Source: Microbacterium nanhaiense (GTDB taxonomy: Bacteria > Actinomycetota > Actinomycetes > Actinomycetales > Microbacteriaceae). Taken from it: a stretch of 64,000 nucleotides of DNA. The notes under the pieces are model-generated. The model saw only the letters and a list, made by a program, of their open reading frames with translations, was not told where the DNA came from and made no database searches. Below are positions 1 to 10,367 of the stretch, in pieces. The number at the start of each line of letters is the position of its first letter. Positions within the stretch are counted from its first letter, which is position 1. Made by a program: the position numbers and the translations under genes. The stretch is from NCBI RefSeq assembly GCF_014646015.1, contig NZ_BMMQ01000005.1, forward strand, positions 124,001-188,000, written 5' to 3'.

Positions 1-1104
<1,104 letters not shown>

Positions 1105-1115
1105 GACCGACATCG

Positions 1116-1154
1116 CTGGCCGCCTGGGCATGGAACGCGCGCCCAGGCGGCCAG
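1116..1154. terminator. Stem-loop between asd and mqo
   Basis: A perfect 14-bp inverted repeat (1116-1129 with 1141-1154) with an 11-base loop and no U-tract. It sits just before the mqo -10 box, so it probably ends the asd transcript without blocking mqo. Confidence 0.6.
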
Positions 1155-1171
1155 GAGTAGGGTGGTAGACC

Positions 1172-2617
1172 GTGACTGAATCCGTAGATGTCGTGCTGAT
1201 CGGCGGCGGCGTGATGTCCGCCACCCTCGGCACTCTCCTCAAAGAACTGCAGCCCGACTGGAAGATCGTGGCCTTCGAGCGTCTCGGCGACGTCGCGCTC
1301 GAGAGCTCGAACCCCTGGAACAACGCGGGCACCGGACACTCGGCACTGTGCGAACTGAACTACATGCCCGACCCCGCCGATCCGGCGAAGGCCATCGGCA
1401 TCAACGAGCAGTTCCAGGTCAGCCGCCAGCTGTGGTCGAGCTTCATCGACCGGGGCATCCTCAACGAGGCGTCGACCTTCATCAACTCCACGCCGCACAT
1501 GACCTTCGTGCGCGGGGAGAAGGACGTCGCCTACCTCAAGGCACGCTACGAGACGCTGAAGAAGCAGCCGCTGTTCAAGGGCATCGAATACAGCGAGGAC
1601 TCGCGCGTCATCAACCAGTGGGCGCCCCTGCTGATGCAGAAGCGCACCAAGGGCGAGGTCTTCGCGGCGACGCGCGTTCCCGCCGGAAGCGACGTCGACT
1701 TCGGATCCGTCACCCACCAGCTCTTCGACTACCTGCGCTCCCAGGGCGCCGAGGTTCGCCTGAACCACGAGGTGAAGAAGCTGAAGAAGAAGTCCGACGG
1801 GACGTGGGACATCCGCTTCCGCAACCGCGTCGGCAGCGGCCCGGGTCGCATCAACGCCAAGTTCGTGTTCGTCGGAGCCGGTGGCTGGGCAATCAAGCTG
1901 CTGCAGAGCTCGGGGATCCCCGAGATCAAGGGCTACGGCGTGTTCCCGATCGGCGGCCAGTTCCTGAAGACCTCCGATCCGAAGCTCGTCGCCCAGCACC
2001 AGGCCAAGGTTTACTCGCAGGCTGCGGTCGGCGCCCCGCCGATGTCCGTCCCGCACCTCGACGCGCGCAAGGTCGACGGCGAGGGATCGCTCATGTTCGG
2101 TCCCTTCGCGACCTTCAGCCCCAAGTTCCTGAAGACGGGAAGCTGGCTCGACATCGTGCGCCAGGTGCGCCTGTCGAACCTCGGATCCATGCTCAAGGTC
2201 GGCGCGACGAACCTCGACCTCGTGAAGTACCTCGTGAGCGAGCTGATGAAGAGCCGCGAGAAGAAGATCGACAGCCTCCGCGAGTTCATGCCCACCGCCG
2301 ACGGCAAGGACTGGGAACTCATCCAGGCGGGCCAGCGCGCCCAGGTGATGAAGGGCGGCAAGCTGCAGTTCGGCACGGAGGTCGTCTCCTCGGCCGACGG
2401 ATCCATCGCGGGCCTCCTCGGCGCATCGCCGGGTGCCTCCACGACGGTCTCGATCATGCTGAACCTGATCGCGAAATGCTTCCCCGAGCACACGGCGGCG
2501 TGGGAGCCGAAGCTCAAGGAACTCATCCCGACCTACGGCGAGACGCTGAACGACAAGGTCGACCTCGCGGTGGCGACCGAGACGAAGACGGCCGAGAAGC
2601 TCGGCCTCCTGGTCTGA
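1172..2617 (+). CDS. mqo: Malate:quinone oxidoreductase
   Basis: Membrane-associated FAD enzyme that oxidises malate to oxaloacetate and passes electrons to quinone, in the TCA cycle and respiratory chain. The 481 residues are near the family norm. The N-terminal FAD-binding loop is visible as LIGGGVMSATL (about residues 8-18), followed by the conserved SSNPWNNAGTGHSALCELNY region typical of Mqo. The GTG start is chosen because Mqo homology begins there. There is no good Shine-Dalgarno sequence. A -10-like TAGGGT (1158-1163) lies 8 bases upstream, which suggests a leaderless or nearly leaderless mRNA. Confidence 0.96.
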   Translation: MTESVDVVLIGGGVMSATLGTLLKELQPDWKIVAFERLGDVALESSNPWNNAGTGHSALCELNYMPDPADPAKAIGINEQFQVSRQLWSSFIDRGILNEASTFINSTPHMTFVRGEKDVAYLKARYETLKKQPLFKGIEYSEDSRVINQWAPLLMQKRTKGEVFAATRVPAGSDVDFGSVTHQLFDYLRSQGAEVRLNHEVKKLKKKSDGTWDIRFRNRVGSGPGRINAKFVFVGAGGWAIKLLQSSGIPEIKGYGVFPIGGQFLKTSDPKLVAQHQAKVYSQAAVGAPPMSVPHLDARKVDGEGSLMFGPFATFSPKFLKTGSWLDIVRQVRLSNLGSMLKVGATNLDLVKYLVSELMKSREKKIDSLREFMPTADGKDWELIQAGQRAQVMKGGKLQFGTEVVSSADGSIAGLLGASPGASTTVSIMLNLIAKCFPEHTAAWEPKLKELIPTYGETLNDKVDLAVATETKTAEKLGLLV

Positions 2618-2628
2618 GATCACGAAGA

Positions 2629-2663
2629 GTCGCCGCCGGATCCACTCCGGCGGCGACTTTTTT
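2629..2663 (+). terminator. Intrinsic terminator of mqo
   Basis: A 12-bp perfect stem (2629-2640 with 2646-2657), a 5-base loop and a run of six T (2658-2663). This is one of the few textbook U-tract terminators in the window. Confidence 0.9.
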
Positions 2664-2689
2664 CTGCCCCGGTACCGCGGAGCGGGCCC

Positions 2690-2757
2690 CGAATCGCGGA
2701 TCCGCGGAGCTGGATCCTCCGCAGTGCGGGACCATGTCCGCAGAACGGGCCGGCGCG
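2690..2757. repeat. Possible relict of the 101-bp hairpin repeat family
   Basis: This stretch reads GCGGAG...GGATCC TCCGCA...TCCGCAG, in the same order as the units of the array at 9935-10315, but it is single and shorter. It contains two GGATCC sites. I infer a degenerate copy of that family; the similarity is by eye only. Confidence 0.4.
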
Positions 2758-2790
2758 GCGTGCGCGCGCCCGACGAATTAAGGTGGATCG

Positions 2791-3453
2791 GTGGCCAAAC
2801 TCTACTTCCGCTACGGCGCGATGAACTCCGGTAAGTCGACCGCCCTGCTGCAGGCCGCGTACAACTACGAAGAACGCGGACAGGCCGTGCTGCTCGCCAA
2901 GCCCGCGATCGACACCAAGGGTGCGGAGAAGATCGAGTCGCGCCTCGGCGTCACGCGCGAGGTCGACTTCCTCGTCGCCCCCGACGCGAACATCCGGGAG
3001 CTCTTCGCGCACGAACGCGAACGGATCCGCATGCGGGGATCCGACGCGCTCTTCGGCGGCGAGAACCGCGCGGACGTGGCCTGCCTGCTCGTCGACGAGG
3101 CACAGTTCTTCACGCGAGCGCAGATCGACGACCTGTTCCGCATCGCCGTCGAGGACGGGATCCCGGTGATGGCCTACGGCATCCGCACGGACTTCCAGAC
3201 CGAGGCGTTCCCCGGATCCGCGCGGCTGCTCGAGGTCGCCCACTCGCTCGAGGAGCTGAAGACCATCTGCCGGTGCGGGCGCAAGGCGCTGTTCAACGCC
3301 CGGAAGATCGGCGGCGAGTTCGTCTTCGACGGCGACCAGGTGGCGATCGACGCGGCCACGGCCGCGGTGCGGAACGAACACTTCGTGACATATGAGTCGC
3401 TGTGCGGCGCGTGCTACCTCGAAGAATCTGGGGGAGTGCTGACACCCCGGTAG
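2791..3453 (+). CDS. tdk: Thymidine kinase (type II)
   Basis: ATP-dependent phosphorylation of thymidine in the pyrimidine salvage pathway. The 220-residue protein has the P-loop GAMNSGKST (residues 9-17), the Walker-B-like DEAQF loop, and the zinc lasso with cysteine pairs CRC and CGAC in the C-terminal half, all expected for the small tetrameric type II family. The GTG start has no Shine-Dalgarno site but follows TAAGGT (2779-2784) by six bases, so the mRNA is probably leaderless. galE begins 9 bases after the stop with its own -10 box. Confidence 0.95.
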   Translation: MAKLYFRYGAMNSGKSTALLQAAYNYEERGQAVLLAKPAIDTKGAEKIESRLGVTREVDFLVAPDANIRELFAHERERIRMRGSDALFGGENRADVACLLVDEAQFFTRAQIDDLFRIAVEDGIPVMAYGIRTDFQTEAFPGSARLLEVAHSLEELKTICRCGRKALFNARKIGGEFVFDGDQVAIDAATAAVRNEHFVTYESLCGACYLEESGGVLTPR

Positions 3454-3462
3454 GGTGGAGGC

Positions 3463-4482
<1,020 letters not shown>

Positions 4483-4502
4483 GTGTCGTTTTGGTAGCGT
4501 CC

Positions 4503-4634
4503 GCGGCCGAGAAGAAATTTTGCTTCGGTCGCTCAGCGGGCGCCCAGGCACGAAAGGGGATCCGTGGTTTTTTACCACGGATCCCCTTTCGTGCCAGCCC
4601 GAGGCTCCCTCTCGCAAAACTTCGTCTCGGCCGC
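4503..4634. repeat. Nested inverted repeat after galE
   Basis: The inner part is a perfect 19-bp inverted repeat (4549-4567 with 4575-4593) around a T-rich 7-base loop, containing GGATCC in each arm. The outer part is a second inverted repeat (4503-4523 with 4614-4634) matching at 19 of 21 positions. The inner hairpin probably ends galE transcription. The outer arms make the element unusually large, about 130 bp. Confidence 0.8.
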
Positions 4635-4684
4635 TCGTCTGTTGGCTCCGCGCGGGTATCTTGCTTGGTGGGAGGTGATGACGG

Positions 4685-5107
4685 GTGAAGCTGAATCCTG
4701 AGCTCGTGGCGATGCGGCGGGTGCGGGACGCGATGGACCGCGACTATGCGCAGCCTCTCGACGTCGAGCAGCTCGCCCGCCTCGTGCACATGTCGGCGGG
4801 GCACCTCAGTCGCGCGTTCAAGAAGGCATACGGGGAGTCTCCCTACTCGTACCTCATGACGCGGCGCATCGAACGGGCGATGGCCCTCCTGCGGCGCGGA
4901 GACGTGAGCGTGACGGAGGCGTGCTTCGCGGTCGGATCCTCGTCTCTCGGGACCTTCAGCACCCGTTTCCGAGAACTCGTCGGAATGTCGCCGAGCGAGT
5001 TCCGCGAGCGCGCGAGAACGGATCCGCAGCACCTGCCGTCCTGCGTGGTCAAGCAGGCGGCGAGACCGGTCAGGAATCGAGAAGCGCCGCCGCTGGCGCC
5101 TCGATAA
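4685..5107 (+). CDS. AraC-family regulator, DNA-binding domain only
   Basis: A 140-residue protein made almost entirely of the AraC/XylS double helix-turn-helix (about residues 5-105), with LDVEQLARLVHMSAGHLSRAFK in the first HTH and SVTEACFAVGSSS in the second. It has no sugar-binding arm. The GTG start follows a good GGAGGT site at about 8 bases. The next gene, a VOC-fold protein, starts within about 10 bases. This regulator plus glyoxalase-like pair is common in actinobacteria and suggests the regulator controls the pair. The inducer is unknown. Confidence 0.88.
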   Translation: MKLNPELVAMRRVRDAMDRDYAQPLDVEQLARLVHMSAGHLSRAFKKAYGESPYSYLMTRRIERAMALLRRGDVSVTEACFAVGSSSLGTFSTRFRELVGMSPSEFRERARTDPQHLPSCVVKQAARPVRNREAPPLAPR

Positions 5108-5117
5108 CGTGGTGCCC

Positions 5118-5531
5118 ATGACACAGATGACCATTCACACCACTGCTCTTCCGCTCGTCGACGCGGAAGCGTCGCTCACGTTCTGGCGCGACGCCATCGG
5201 CTTCGAGGTGCGAAGCGAGGTCGGCCAGGGCGACATGCGATGGATCACCGTCGGCCCCGAGGGCAAGCCCGACACGTGCATCCTCCTGCAGCCCCCGTTC
5301 GCAGACCCCGGACTCTCGGACACCGAGCGAGAGACGATCTCGGACCTCATGGCGAAGGGCAGCTTCGGCTGGATCCTGCTCGCGTCGGACGACGTCGACG
5401 CCGACTTCGCGCGGATCCAGGCGCACCCGCTCGCGGAGGTGATCCAGGAGCCCGCCGACCAGCCGTACGGCGTGCGCGACTGCGCCTTCCGTGACCCCGC
5501 CGGAAACACGGTGCGACTGCGCCAGGTGTGA
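5118..5531 (+). CDS. VOC-family (glyoxalase/bleomycin-resistance fold) protein
   Basis: A protein of about 137 residues with two beta-alpha-beta-beta-beta modules of the vicinal oxygen chelate fold: the first begins ITTALPLVDAEASLTFW-like, the second contains WILLASDDVDADF and ends in FRDPAGNTVRL. Members are metal-dependent lyases, dioxygenases or drug-binding proteins, and the substrate cannot be read from sequence. The ATG at 5118 is chosen; an in-frame GTG at 5109 is possible. TAACGT (5105-5110) ends 7 bases before the ATG, so it may also have its own leaderless promoter. Confidence 0.85.
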   Translation: MTQMTIHTTALPLVDAEASLTFWRDAIGFEVRSEVGQGDMRWITVGPEGKPDTCILLQPPFADPGLSDTERETISDLMAKGSFGWILLASDDVDADFARIQAHPLAEVIQEPADQPYGVRDCAFRDPAGNTVRLRQV

Positions 5532-5597
5532 CCGCCCGCGGGGAGGGGGCGCCCTCGCGACGACGAACTCCGGGGCCTCCGCGGACGAGGGCGCCGA

Positions 5598-6563
5598 TCA
5601 GTCCTCGTGGTCGGAGAAGGCCCGGACGAGTCGCAGGCAGGTGACGCCCTCCTCGCGCTGGAACGCGCGCAGTCCGGGGATCCCCGGGGGCGCGGGAAGC
5701 TCCGACTTCGCGAGGAAGTGACCCGCCAGCTGAAAGAAGAAGCGGCGGATCGTGTCGGGTGCGAGCCCCGCGAGAATGGGGTGAGCGAGTAGCGCGCGCA
5801 CGTCCGCCTCGGGATCCAGGTAGGCGACGTCGACGAGTAGCGACAGCGGATCCACCCACGCCGCACCGATGCACGCATACGGCCAGTCGACGATCACCGC
5901 CGCGCCGTCCTCGCGGATCAGGATGTTGTCCGCGCGGGCGTCCAGGTGCAGGAGCCGATCGCCGCGAAGCTCCTCGACGAGGATCCCGAGCTCGCCGATC
6001 GGGCCGGAGAGCAGCTCGCGGACGAGCTCGCGGTGCTCGAGAGAATCGATGAGCGCGGCGGAGACCTGCGCCCAGCCGGCCACGGCGAAGCCGTCCGTTC
6101 CGAGCGCATCCGCGGCGGAAGGCAGCGACCGTTCGAGATCGTCCGGCGCGCGGTGCCGCGTGATCCGCTCGAACGCGTCGAACACCGCGGCGAGCTCGTC
6201 GGCGCGCCAGGGCGTCTCGGGATGCCGGCCCACAATTTCCTCATAGACCGCGACGACCCAGCCGTCGCGCGCGCTCGCGCCGAGCAGCGCCGGCACGGGG
6301 AGTTCAGGCCCGAGCGCGGCCACGATCCGGGCCTCGCGCTCGTGCAGCTCGGCGGACTCCTCGTTGTGATCCGCGATTGCCGTCTTGACGAACGCGCGGC
6401 GACCGCTCGCGGTGACGACGCGGTCGGCGGATCCGGGCGAGAAACCACCGTTCTGCGTCGTCGCGCCGACGATAGGCGAGCCGAGAATGGACGCCGCCGC
6501 GGTCCTCATCTCCTCGGGGAGCTCGTCCCACGCCTGCCGCTGCCTGTCCGCGCCGATCGTCAT
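5598..6563 (-). CDS. APH-fold phosphotransferase
   Basis: A 321-residue member of the aminoglycoside phosphotransferase/choline kinase-like fold. The catalytic loop LHLDARADNIL and the metal-binding IVDW motif are both present in the C-terminal lobe, so it is probably an active small-molecule or protein kinase. The substrate is unknown, and a resistance function should not be assumed. The ATG lies 6 bases after TAGCCT (6570-6575 on the reverse strand) and lacks a Shine-Dalgarno site, so the transcript is likely leaderless and separate from the upstream aldolase gene. Confidence 0.85.
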   Translation of the reverse strand: MTIGADRQRQAWDELPEEMRTAAASILGSPIVGATTQNGGFSPGSADRVVTASGRRAFVKTAIADHNEESAELHEREARIVAALGPELPVPALLGASARDGWVVAVYEEIVGRHPETPWRADELAAVFDAFERITRHRAPDDLERSLPSAADALGTDGFAVAGWAQVSAALIDSLEHRELVRELLSGPIGELGILVEELRGDRLLHLDARADNILIREDGAAVIVDWPYACIGAAWVDPLSLLVDVAYLDPEADVRALLAHPILAGLAPDTIRRFFFQLAGHFLAKSELPAPPGIPGLRAFQREEGVTCLRLVRAFSDHED

Positions 6564-6620
6564 CGGGCGAGGCTATCAGCGGCGGTGGCCCGCGGCGGGT
6601 GCGGCGTCCTGCCTCGCCCC

Positions 6621-7481
6621 TTACCGGGCGCCGAGGCCCTCGAGAATCGTCGCGAGCCGCGAGCGCTGCGGATCCGTCAGGCCCCTGAGCGGGCGCGGCA
6701 GACAATCGCGCGCCGCCCAGCCGTTGAGCTCGGCGATGCCGGCCATGACGCGCAGGCCACCTCCGGCATCGGCGTAGAGATCCCAGAGCGGCCTCAGCGC
6801 GGCATCGTCTCCCGACCGCCACGCCGCGAGGGCGAGCTCCGGCAGGGTGCCCGCGAGGACCGAATACCAGCCGTCGTACCCTGCCTTCCGGCAGCCGGAC
6901 ACGAAGGGGTCGGCGGAGAAGTTGACCGACACGTGCCCGGGTACGAGCGAGCGGATCCGCCGGAGCAGATCCTTGGCGTCGGCGGCGGGCCGTCCCGGGA
7001 CCTTGAGCGACGCGACGTGCGGCAGCTCCGCGACGCGCGCGTACATCTCGGGCGTGAAGGCATACCCGGTCGTTCGCGGGTTGTCGTAGACGATGATGGG
7101 GAGCTCGGAGCTCGCGGAGACGTCTCGGAAGAGTCCGAAGACCTCCTCGTCGCTGAGCGGCTGATACGACACGGGCGCGAGCAGCAGCGCCGTGGCTCCC
7201 GCGGACGCCGCGTCGTCGGCGTGTTCGATCACGTGGCGGGTGCGGGTGGCTCCGATGCCCGCGAGCACGGGCGTCCCTCCCGCGTTCTCCACCGCGATCG
7301 CTATCGTAGCCGCGCGCTCGGCTCGCGAGAGATACGCGTAGGAGCCCGTGGATCCGAGCGCCGTCACGGTCGAGACTCCGGAGCCGCCGATCCGGGCGAT
7401 CAGGGAGGCGTACGCGGCCTCGTCGATCCGGTCGTCGGCCATGGGGGTGAGGGGGAAGGCGCTGACGCCGTGCAGGTCCAT
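6621..7481 (-). CDS. DapA-family aldolase/lyase
   Basis: A 286-residue TIM-barrel enzyme of the dihydrodipicolinate synthase/N-acetylneuraminate lyase family. The GSTGSY loop, the catalytic tyrosine in YDNPRTTG and the Schiff-base lysine in SLKVPG are visible. Context argues against the housekeeping lysine enzyme: it is divergent from a transporter and a nucleoside-hydrolase-like gene, so it is more likely catabolic, for example of a keto-sugar acid. The start is 6 bases after TACGCT (7488-7493, reverse strand), consistent with a leaderless mRNA. Confidence 0.85.
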   Translation of the reverse strand: MDLHGVSAFPLTPMADDRIDEAAYASLIARIGGSGVSTVTALGSTGSYAYLSRAERAATIAIAVENAGGTPVLAGIGATRTRHVIEHADDAASAGATALLLAPVSYQPLSDEEVFGLFRDVSASSELPIIVYDNPRTTGYAFTPEMYARVAELPHVASLKVPGRPAADAKDLLRRIRSLVPGHVSVNFSADPFVSGCRKAGYDGWYSVLAGTLPELALAAWRSGDDAALRPLWDLYADAGGGLRVMAGIAELNGWAARDCLPRPLRGLTDPQRSRLATILEGLGAR

Positions 7482-7593
7482 AGAACGAGCGTAGGGCTCA
7501 CGGCGATCCCGACGTGGCCCGGGCGGCTCTCAGACTCGCGGGATGCGAACCGGTTGACCAATCCTCTACACTGGTGACGTCAATACCGAGGAA

Positions 7594-7633
7594 CGTTTGG
7601 TTTCTGGTGCATGCACATCTGTCACACCAAACG
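7594..7633. promoter_or_regulatory. Candidate operator upstream of the MFS gene
   Basis: An 8-bp inverted repeat CGTTTGGT / ACCAAACG (7594-7601, 7626-7633) brackets a perfect 10-bp palindrome GTGCATGCAC (7607-7616). It lies in the divergent intergenic region between the aldolase and the MFS gene, just before the MFS ribosome site, where a repressor would act. No regulator gene is adjacent. The function is inferred. Confidence 0.4.
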
Positions 7634-7653
7634 GTCGCGCTCGAAGGAGAGTC

Positions 7654-8916
7654 ATGTCACACGCCCCAACCACGCGCAGCAGCTGGTGGCCCGCCACGGT
7701 CGCCGGGATGGCGTCCTACCTCGACGGTGCCATCACGATCGGCACCGGCTCCGCCCTCGTGCTGTTCACGGACGAGTTCGGGCTGACCGGCAACCAGATC
7801 GGCCAGCTGAACGCCCTGCTCACGGTGTTCTTCGCGATCGGCGCGCTCACGGGCGGGCGCCTCGGCGACCGCTACGGCCGCCGCCGCGTGTTCTCCGCGA
7901 CGATGGTGCTCCTCGTCATTGGCGCCCTGCTCATGACGGTGGCGGTCAACCCCGCCATGCTCTACGCGGGCGTGATTCTGCTCGGTCTCGGTGCGGGCGC
8001 CGACCTCCCGGTCTCGCTCGCGATGATCGCCGAGACGGCGCCCGAGGGCAAGGTCGGCAAGATGATCACGTACTCGCAGTACCTGTGGCTGATCGGCATG
8101 GTCGCGGTGCTGGTGATCGGAGCCGTCTTCGGCGGACTCGGGACGCTCGGCGCGCGCATCTACAACATCCACGTGCTCGTGATCGCCGTTCTTGTGCTCG
8201 TCTTCCGCATGGGTCTCCCCGAATCGAAGAGCTGGACCGACACGCAGGCGATCGCGCTCAGCGCGGGGGAGAAGCCGCGGCAGGCGACGCTGCGCGACAT
8301 GTTCCGCAGCCGCTTCCGCTGGCCGCTGATCGCGACCGCGCTCTTCTACGTGCTGCTGATGATCGCGCTGAACACCAACGGCCAGTTCTCGAGCTACGTG
8401 TGGGTCGAGGCGGCCGGATCCACCGTGCAGGTCGCGTCGATGTTCTCGCTCGTGGGTCTCGCGGTGAGCTTCGTCGGAACGGGCATCATGATGCGTATCG
8501 TCGACACGAAGTGGCGCAAAGCGGCCTTCATCATCGCCACGGTCGTCAACGTCGGTTCCTTCGTCGTCGTCGCGGCCTTCGGCGCACACGTGTGGACGCT
8601 CGTCGCGCTCGGCGTGCTCTTCTCCCTCGGCGGCGCGATCGCGGGCGAGCCCATGTACAAGGTCTGGTCGCAGGAGCTCTTCCCGACCCAGTTCCGTGCG
8701 ACCGCGCAGGGGATGACGATGTTCGCCGCGCGCCTCGTCGCCGCGCTCGTCGCGCTGGTGACGCCCGCGCTCGTCGCCTGGAACGTCAATGGCTTCTACT
8801 GGGTGCTCGGCGGCGTGACGCTCCTGTCCTGCCTCGTCGGAATCTTCTGGATCTTCCGGATCCCGGCGGCCGAAGACTCCGAGGTCGAGGCCGCGCCGTC
8901 GGAGGTGAGGGCATGA
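7654..8916 (+). CDS. MFS transporter (sugar-porter-like)
   Basis: A 420-residue inner-membrane carrier with about 12 hydrophobic segments and the conserved cytoplasmic loop GGRLGDRYGRRRVF between helices 2 and 3. The ATG at 7654 is preferred over in-frame upstream codons because it has an AAGGAG site 6-8 bases upstream and because the N-terminus then reads as a normal short cytoplasmic tail. It overlaps the next gene by 4 bases (ATGA), so the two are translationally coupled. The partner suggests a nucleoside- or glycoside-like substrate. Confidence 0.9.
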   Translation: MSHAPTTRSSWWPATVAGMASYLDGAITIGTGSALVLFTDEFGLTGNQIGQLNALLTVFFAIGALTGGRLGDRYGRRRVFSATMVLLVIGALLMTVAVNPAMLYAGVILLGLGAGADLPVSLAMIAETAPEGKVGKMITYSQYLWLIGMVAVLVIGAVFGGLGTLGARIYNIHVLVIAVLVLVFRMGLPESKSWTDTQAIALSAGEKPRQATLRDMFRSRFRWPLIATALFYVLLMIALNTNGQFSSYVWVEAAGSTVQVASMFSLVGLAVSFVGTGIMMRIVDTKWRKAAFIIATVVNVGSFVVVAAFGAHVWTLVALGVLFSLGGAIAGEPMYKVWSQELFPTQFRATAQGMTMFAARLVAALVALVTPALVAWNVNGFYWVLGGVTLLSCLVGIFWIFRIPAAEDSEVEAAPSEVRA

Positions 8917-9914
8917 CCCGCGCTCGCGTGATCGTCGACAACGACTTCTCGGCGGATCCGGACGACCTCGTACAGCTCGCCCACCAGGCCCTGTCGCCCT
9001 CGGCCGAGCTCCGCTTCGTGATCGGCTCGCACCTTACCCCGAACGACGGCTTCGACCCGAGCCCGACGCAGGCGGCGAACGCCGCCGCGATCGCGCGGGA
9101 TCTTCTCCGGAGGTGCGGTCGCACGGATGTGAACGTGATCGCCGGATCCGAGATCGCCCTCGTCGACGGCGCCCCGCACGATACGGAAGCGGCGCGGGCC
9201 ATCATCGCGGAGGCCCTCCGGGACGACACCGATACCCCGTTGTACTACTGTGCCGGCGCCGGGCTCACCGATCTCGCGAGCGCGCTGCTGCTGGAGCCGT
9301 CGATCGCGAGTCGCATCACGCTCGTGTGGATCGGCGGACTCGAGTACGAGCACGCCACGCCCCCTCCGCAGGCGGATCCGGTCGAGTACAACCTCGCCAT
9401 CGACATAGCCGCCGCGGGGGTGGTCTTCGACCAGCCCGAGCTCACGATCTGGCAGGTGCCGCGCGACGCCTATCGCCGTGCGCTGATGTCCTTCGCCGAG
9501 ATCAACACGCGGATCCGCCCGCACGGCGAGCTCGGAGCGTACCTCGCGGATTCGCTCGCCTCCGTCGCCGCGATGGGCGCGACGCACGGCATCGACATCG
9601 GTGAGACCTACGTGCTGGGGGACAGCCCGCTCGTGCTGCTGAGCACCCTGCAGTCGTCGTTCCAGCCGTCCCCGTCGTCGTCGACGTTCCACGACTACCA
9701 CCGGCCGACCATCGCGCCCGACGGCACCTATGCCGTGCGCGCCGCGACGGATCCTGCCGCGAACTCGTTCGTCCGCGTCTTCGAGCTCATCGACAACCGC
9801 CTGATGTTCGACGACCTCGTCGCGAAGCTGCAGCTGCACGCGGCGGGCACCCTCCACGCCGCGACCCCCGCCTACGCGGGGGACACCCTGGCCCATCACC
9901 GCGTGCTCGGGTAG
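8913..9914 (+). CDS. Nucleoside-hydrolase-like protein
   Basis: A 333-residue protein related to inosine-uridine nucleoside hydrolases. The N-terminal VDNDFSADPDDL corresponds to the calcium-binding DxDxxxDD motif of the family, and a later VEYNLAIDIAAA segment resembles the conserved substrate/metal motif. The first motif is altered (NDF instead of TDPG), so the substrate may differ from ribonucleosides. It overlaps the MFS stop by ATGA and is likely to act on what that transporter imports. It is followed by the hairpin array at 9935. Confidence 0.75.
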   Translation: MTRARVIVDNDFSADPDDLVQLAHQALSPSAELRFVIGSHLTPNDGFDPSPTQAANAAAIARDLLRRCGRTDVNVIAGSEIALVDGAPHDTEAARAIIAEALRDDTDTPLYYCAGAGLTDLASALLLEPSIASRITLVWIGGLEYEHATPPPQADPVEYNLAIDIAAAGVVFDQPELTIWQVPRDAYRRALMSFAEINTRIRPHGELGAYLADSLASVAAMGATHGIDIGETYVLGDSPLVLLSTLQSSFQPSPSSSTFHDYHRPTIAPDGTYAVRAATDPAANSFVRVFELIDNRLMFDDLVAKLQLHAAGTLHAATPAYAGDTLAHHRVLG

Positions 9915-9934
9915 GGAGGGGCGCGCCCCGCGAT

Positions 9935-10315
9935 TGCGGAGATGGCCCCGACCTGCGGATCAGATTTCGAGTTTCTTCCGCACTTCGGGGCCATCTCCGC
10001 AGTAGGGGGTGGTCGCGCCGGGCGTGAGCCGCAACCGCGGAGTTAACCCCTATCTGCGGAGCAGATCCGAGGGATCCTCCGCAGGTCGGGGTCGGCTCCG
10101 AAGTATGGGGTGATCGCGGCGGGCGCGGGCTTGTAGCTGCGGAGCTGACCCTTATCTGCGGATCCGACTTCGAGAATCCTCCGTACTTCGGGGTCATCTC
10201 CGAAGTACAGGGTGGTCGCGCCGGGCGTGAGCCGCAACTGCGGGGCTAACCCCTATCGGCGGAGCAGATCCGAGGGATCCTCCGTACTTCGGGGCCATCT
10301 CCGCAACACCGGGTC
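9935..10315. repeat. Array of four 101-102 bp hairpin units
   Basis: Four direct units begin at 9936, 10037, 10139 and 10240. Each starts GCGGAG/GCGGGG and runs through a TCGGGG-type arm to a CTCCG-type arm, so each unit can fold on itself (unit 1: about 15 bp of GCGGAGATGGCCCC pairing with its complement). Units end in a shared GGTCGCGCCGGGCGTGAGC-like spacer. Most contain GGATCC or AGATCC. The array fills the 450-bp gap between two convergent operons. I see no open reading frame worth calling in it. Confidence 0.85.
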
Positions 10316-10329
10316 GCCCCAACGCAAAA

Positions 10330-10355
10330 GTGGGGCCCGCCGAAGCGGGCCCCAC
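10330..10355 (-). terminator. Intrinsic terminator of the metY operon
   Basis: An 11-bp GC-rich stem (10330-10340 with 10345-10355) with a CGAA loop, followed on the reverse strand by TTTT. It ends the reverse-strand operon 12 bases after the CoA-binding-protein stop. Confidence 0.85.
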
Positions 10356-10367
10356 GAATGACAAGAA

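Noticed and set aside
5598..6563. Aminoglycoside resistance gene
   Set aside because: The kinase motifs only place it in the APH fold. Nothing links it to an antibiotic, and no mobile element is nearby.
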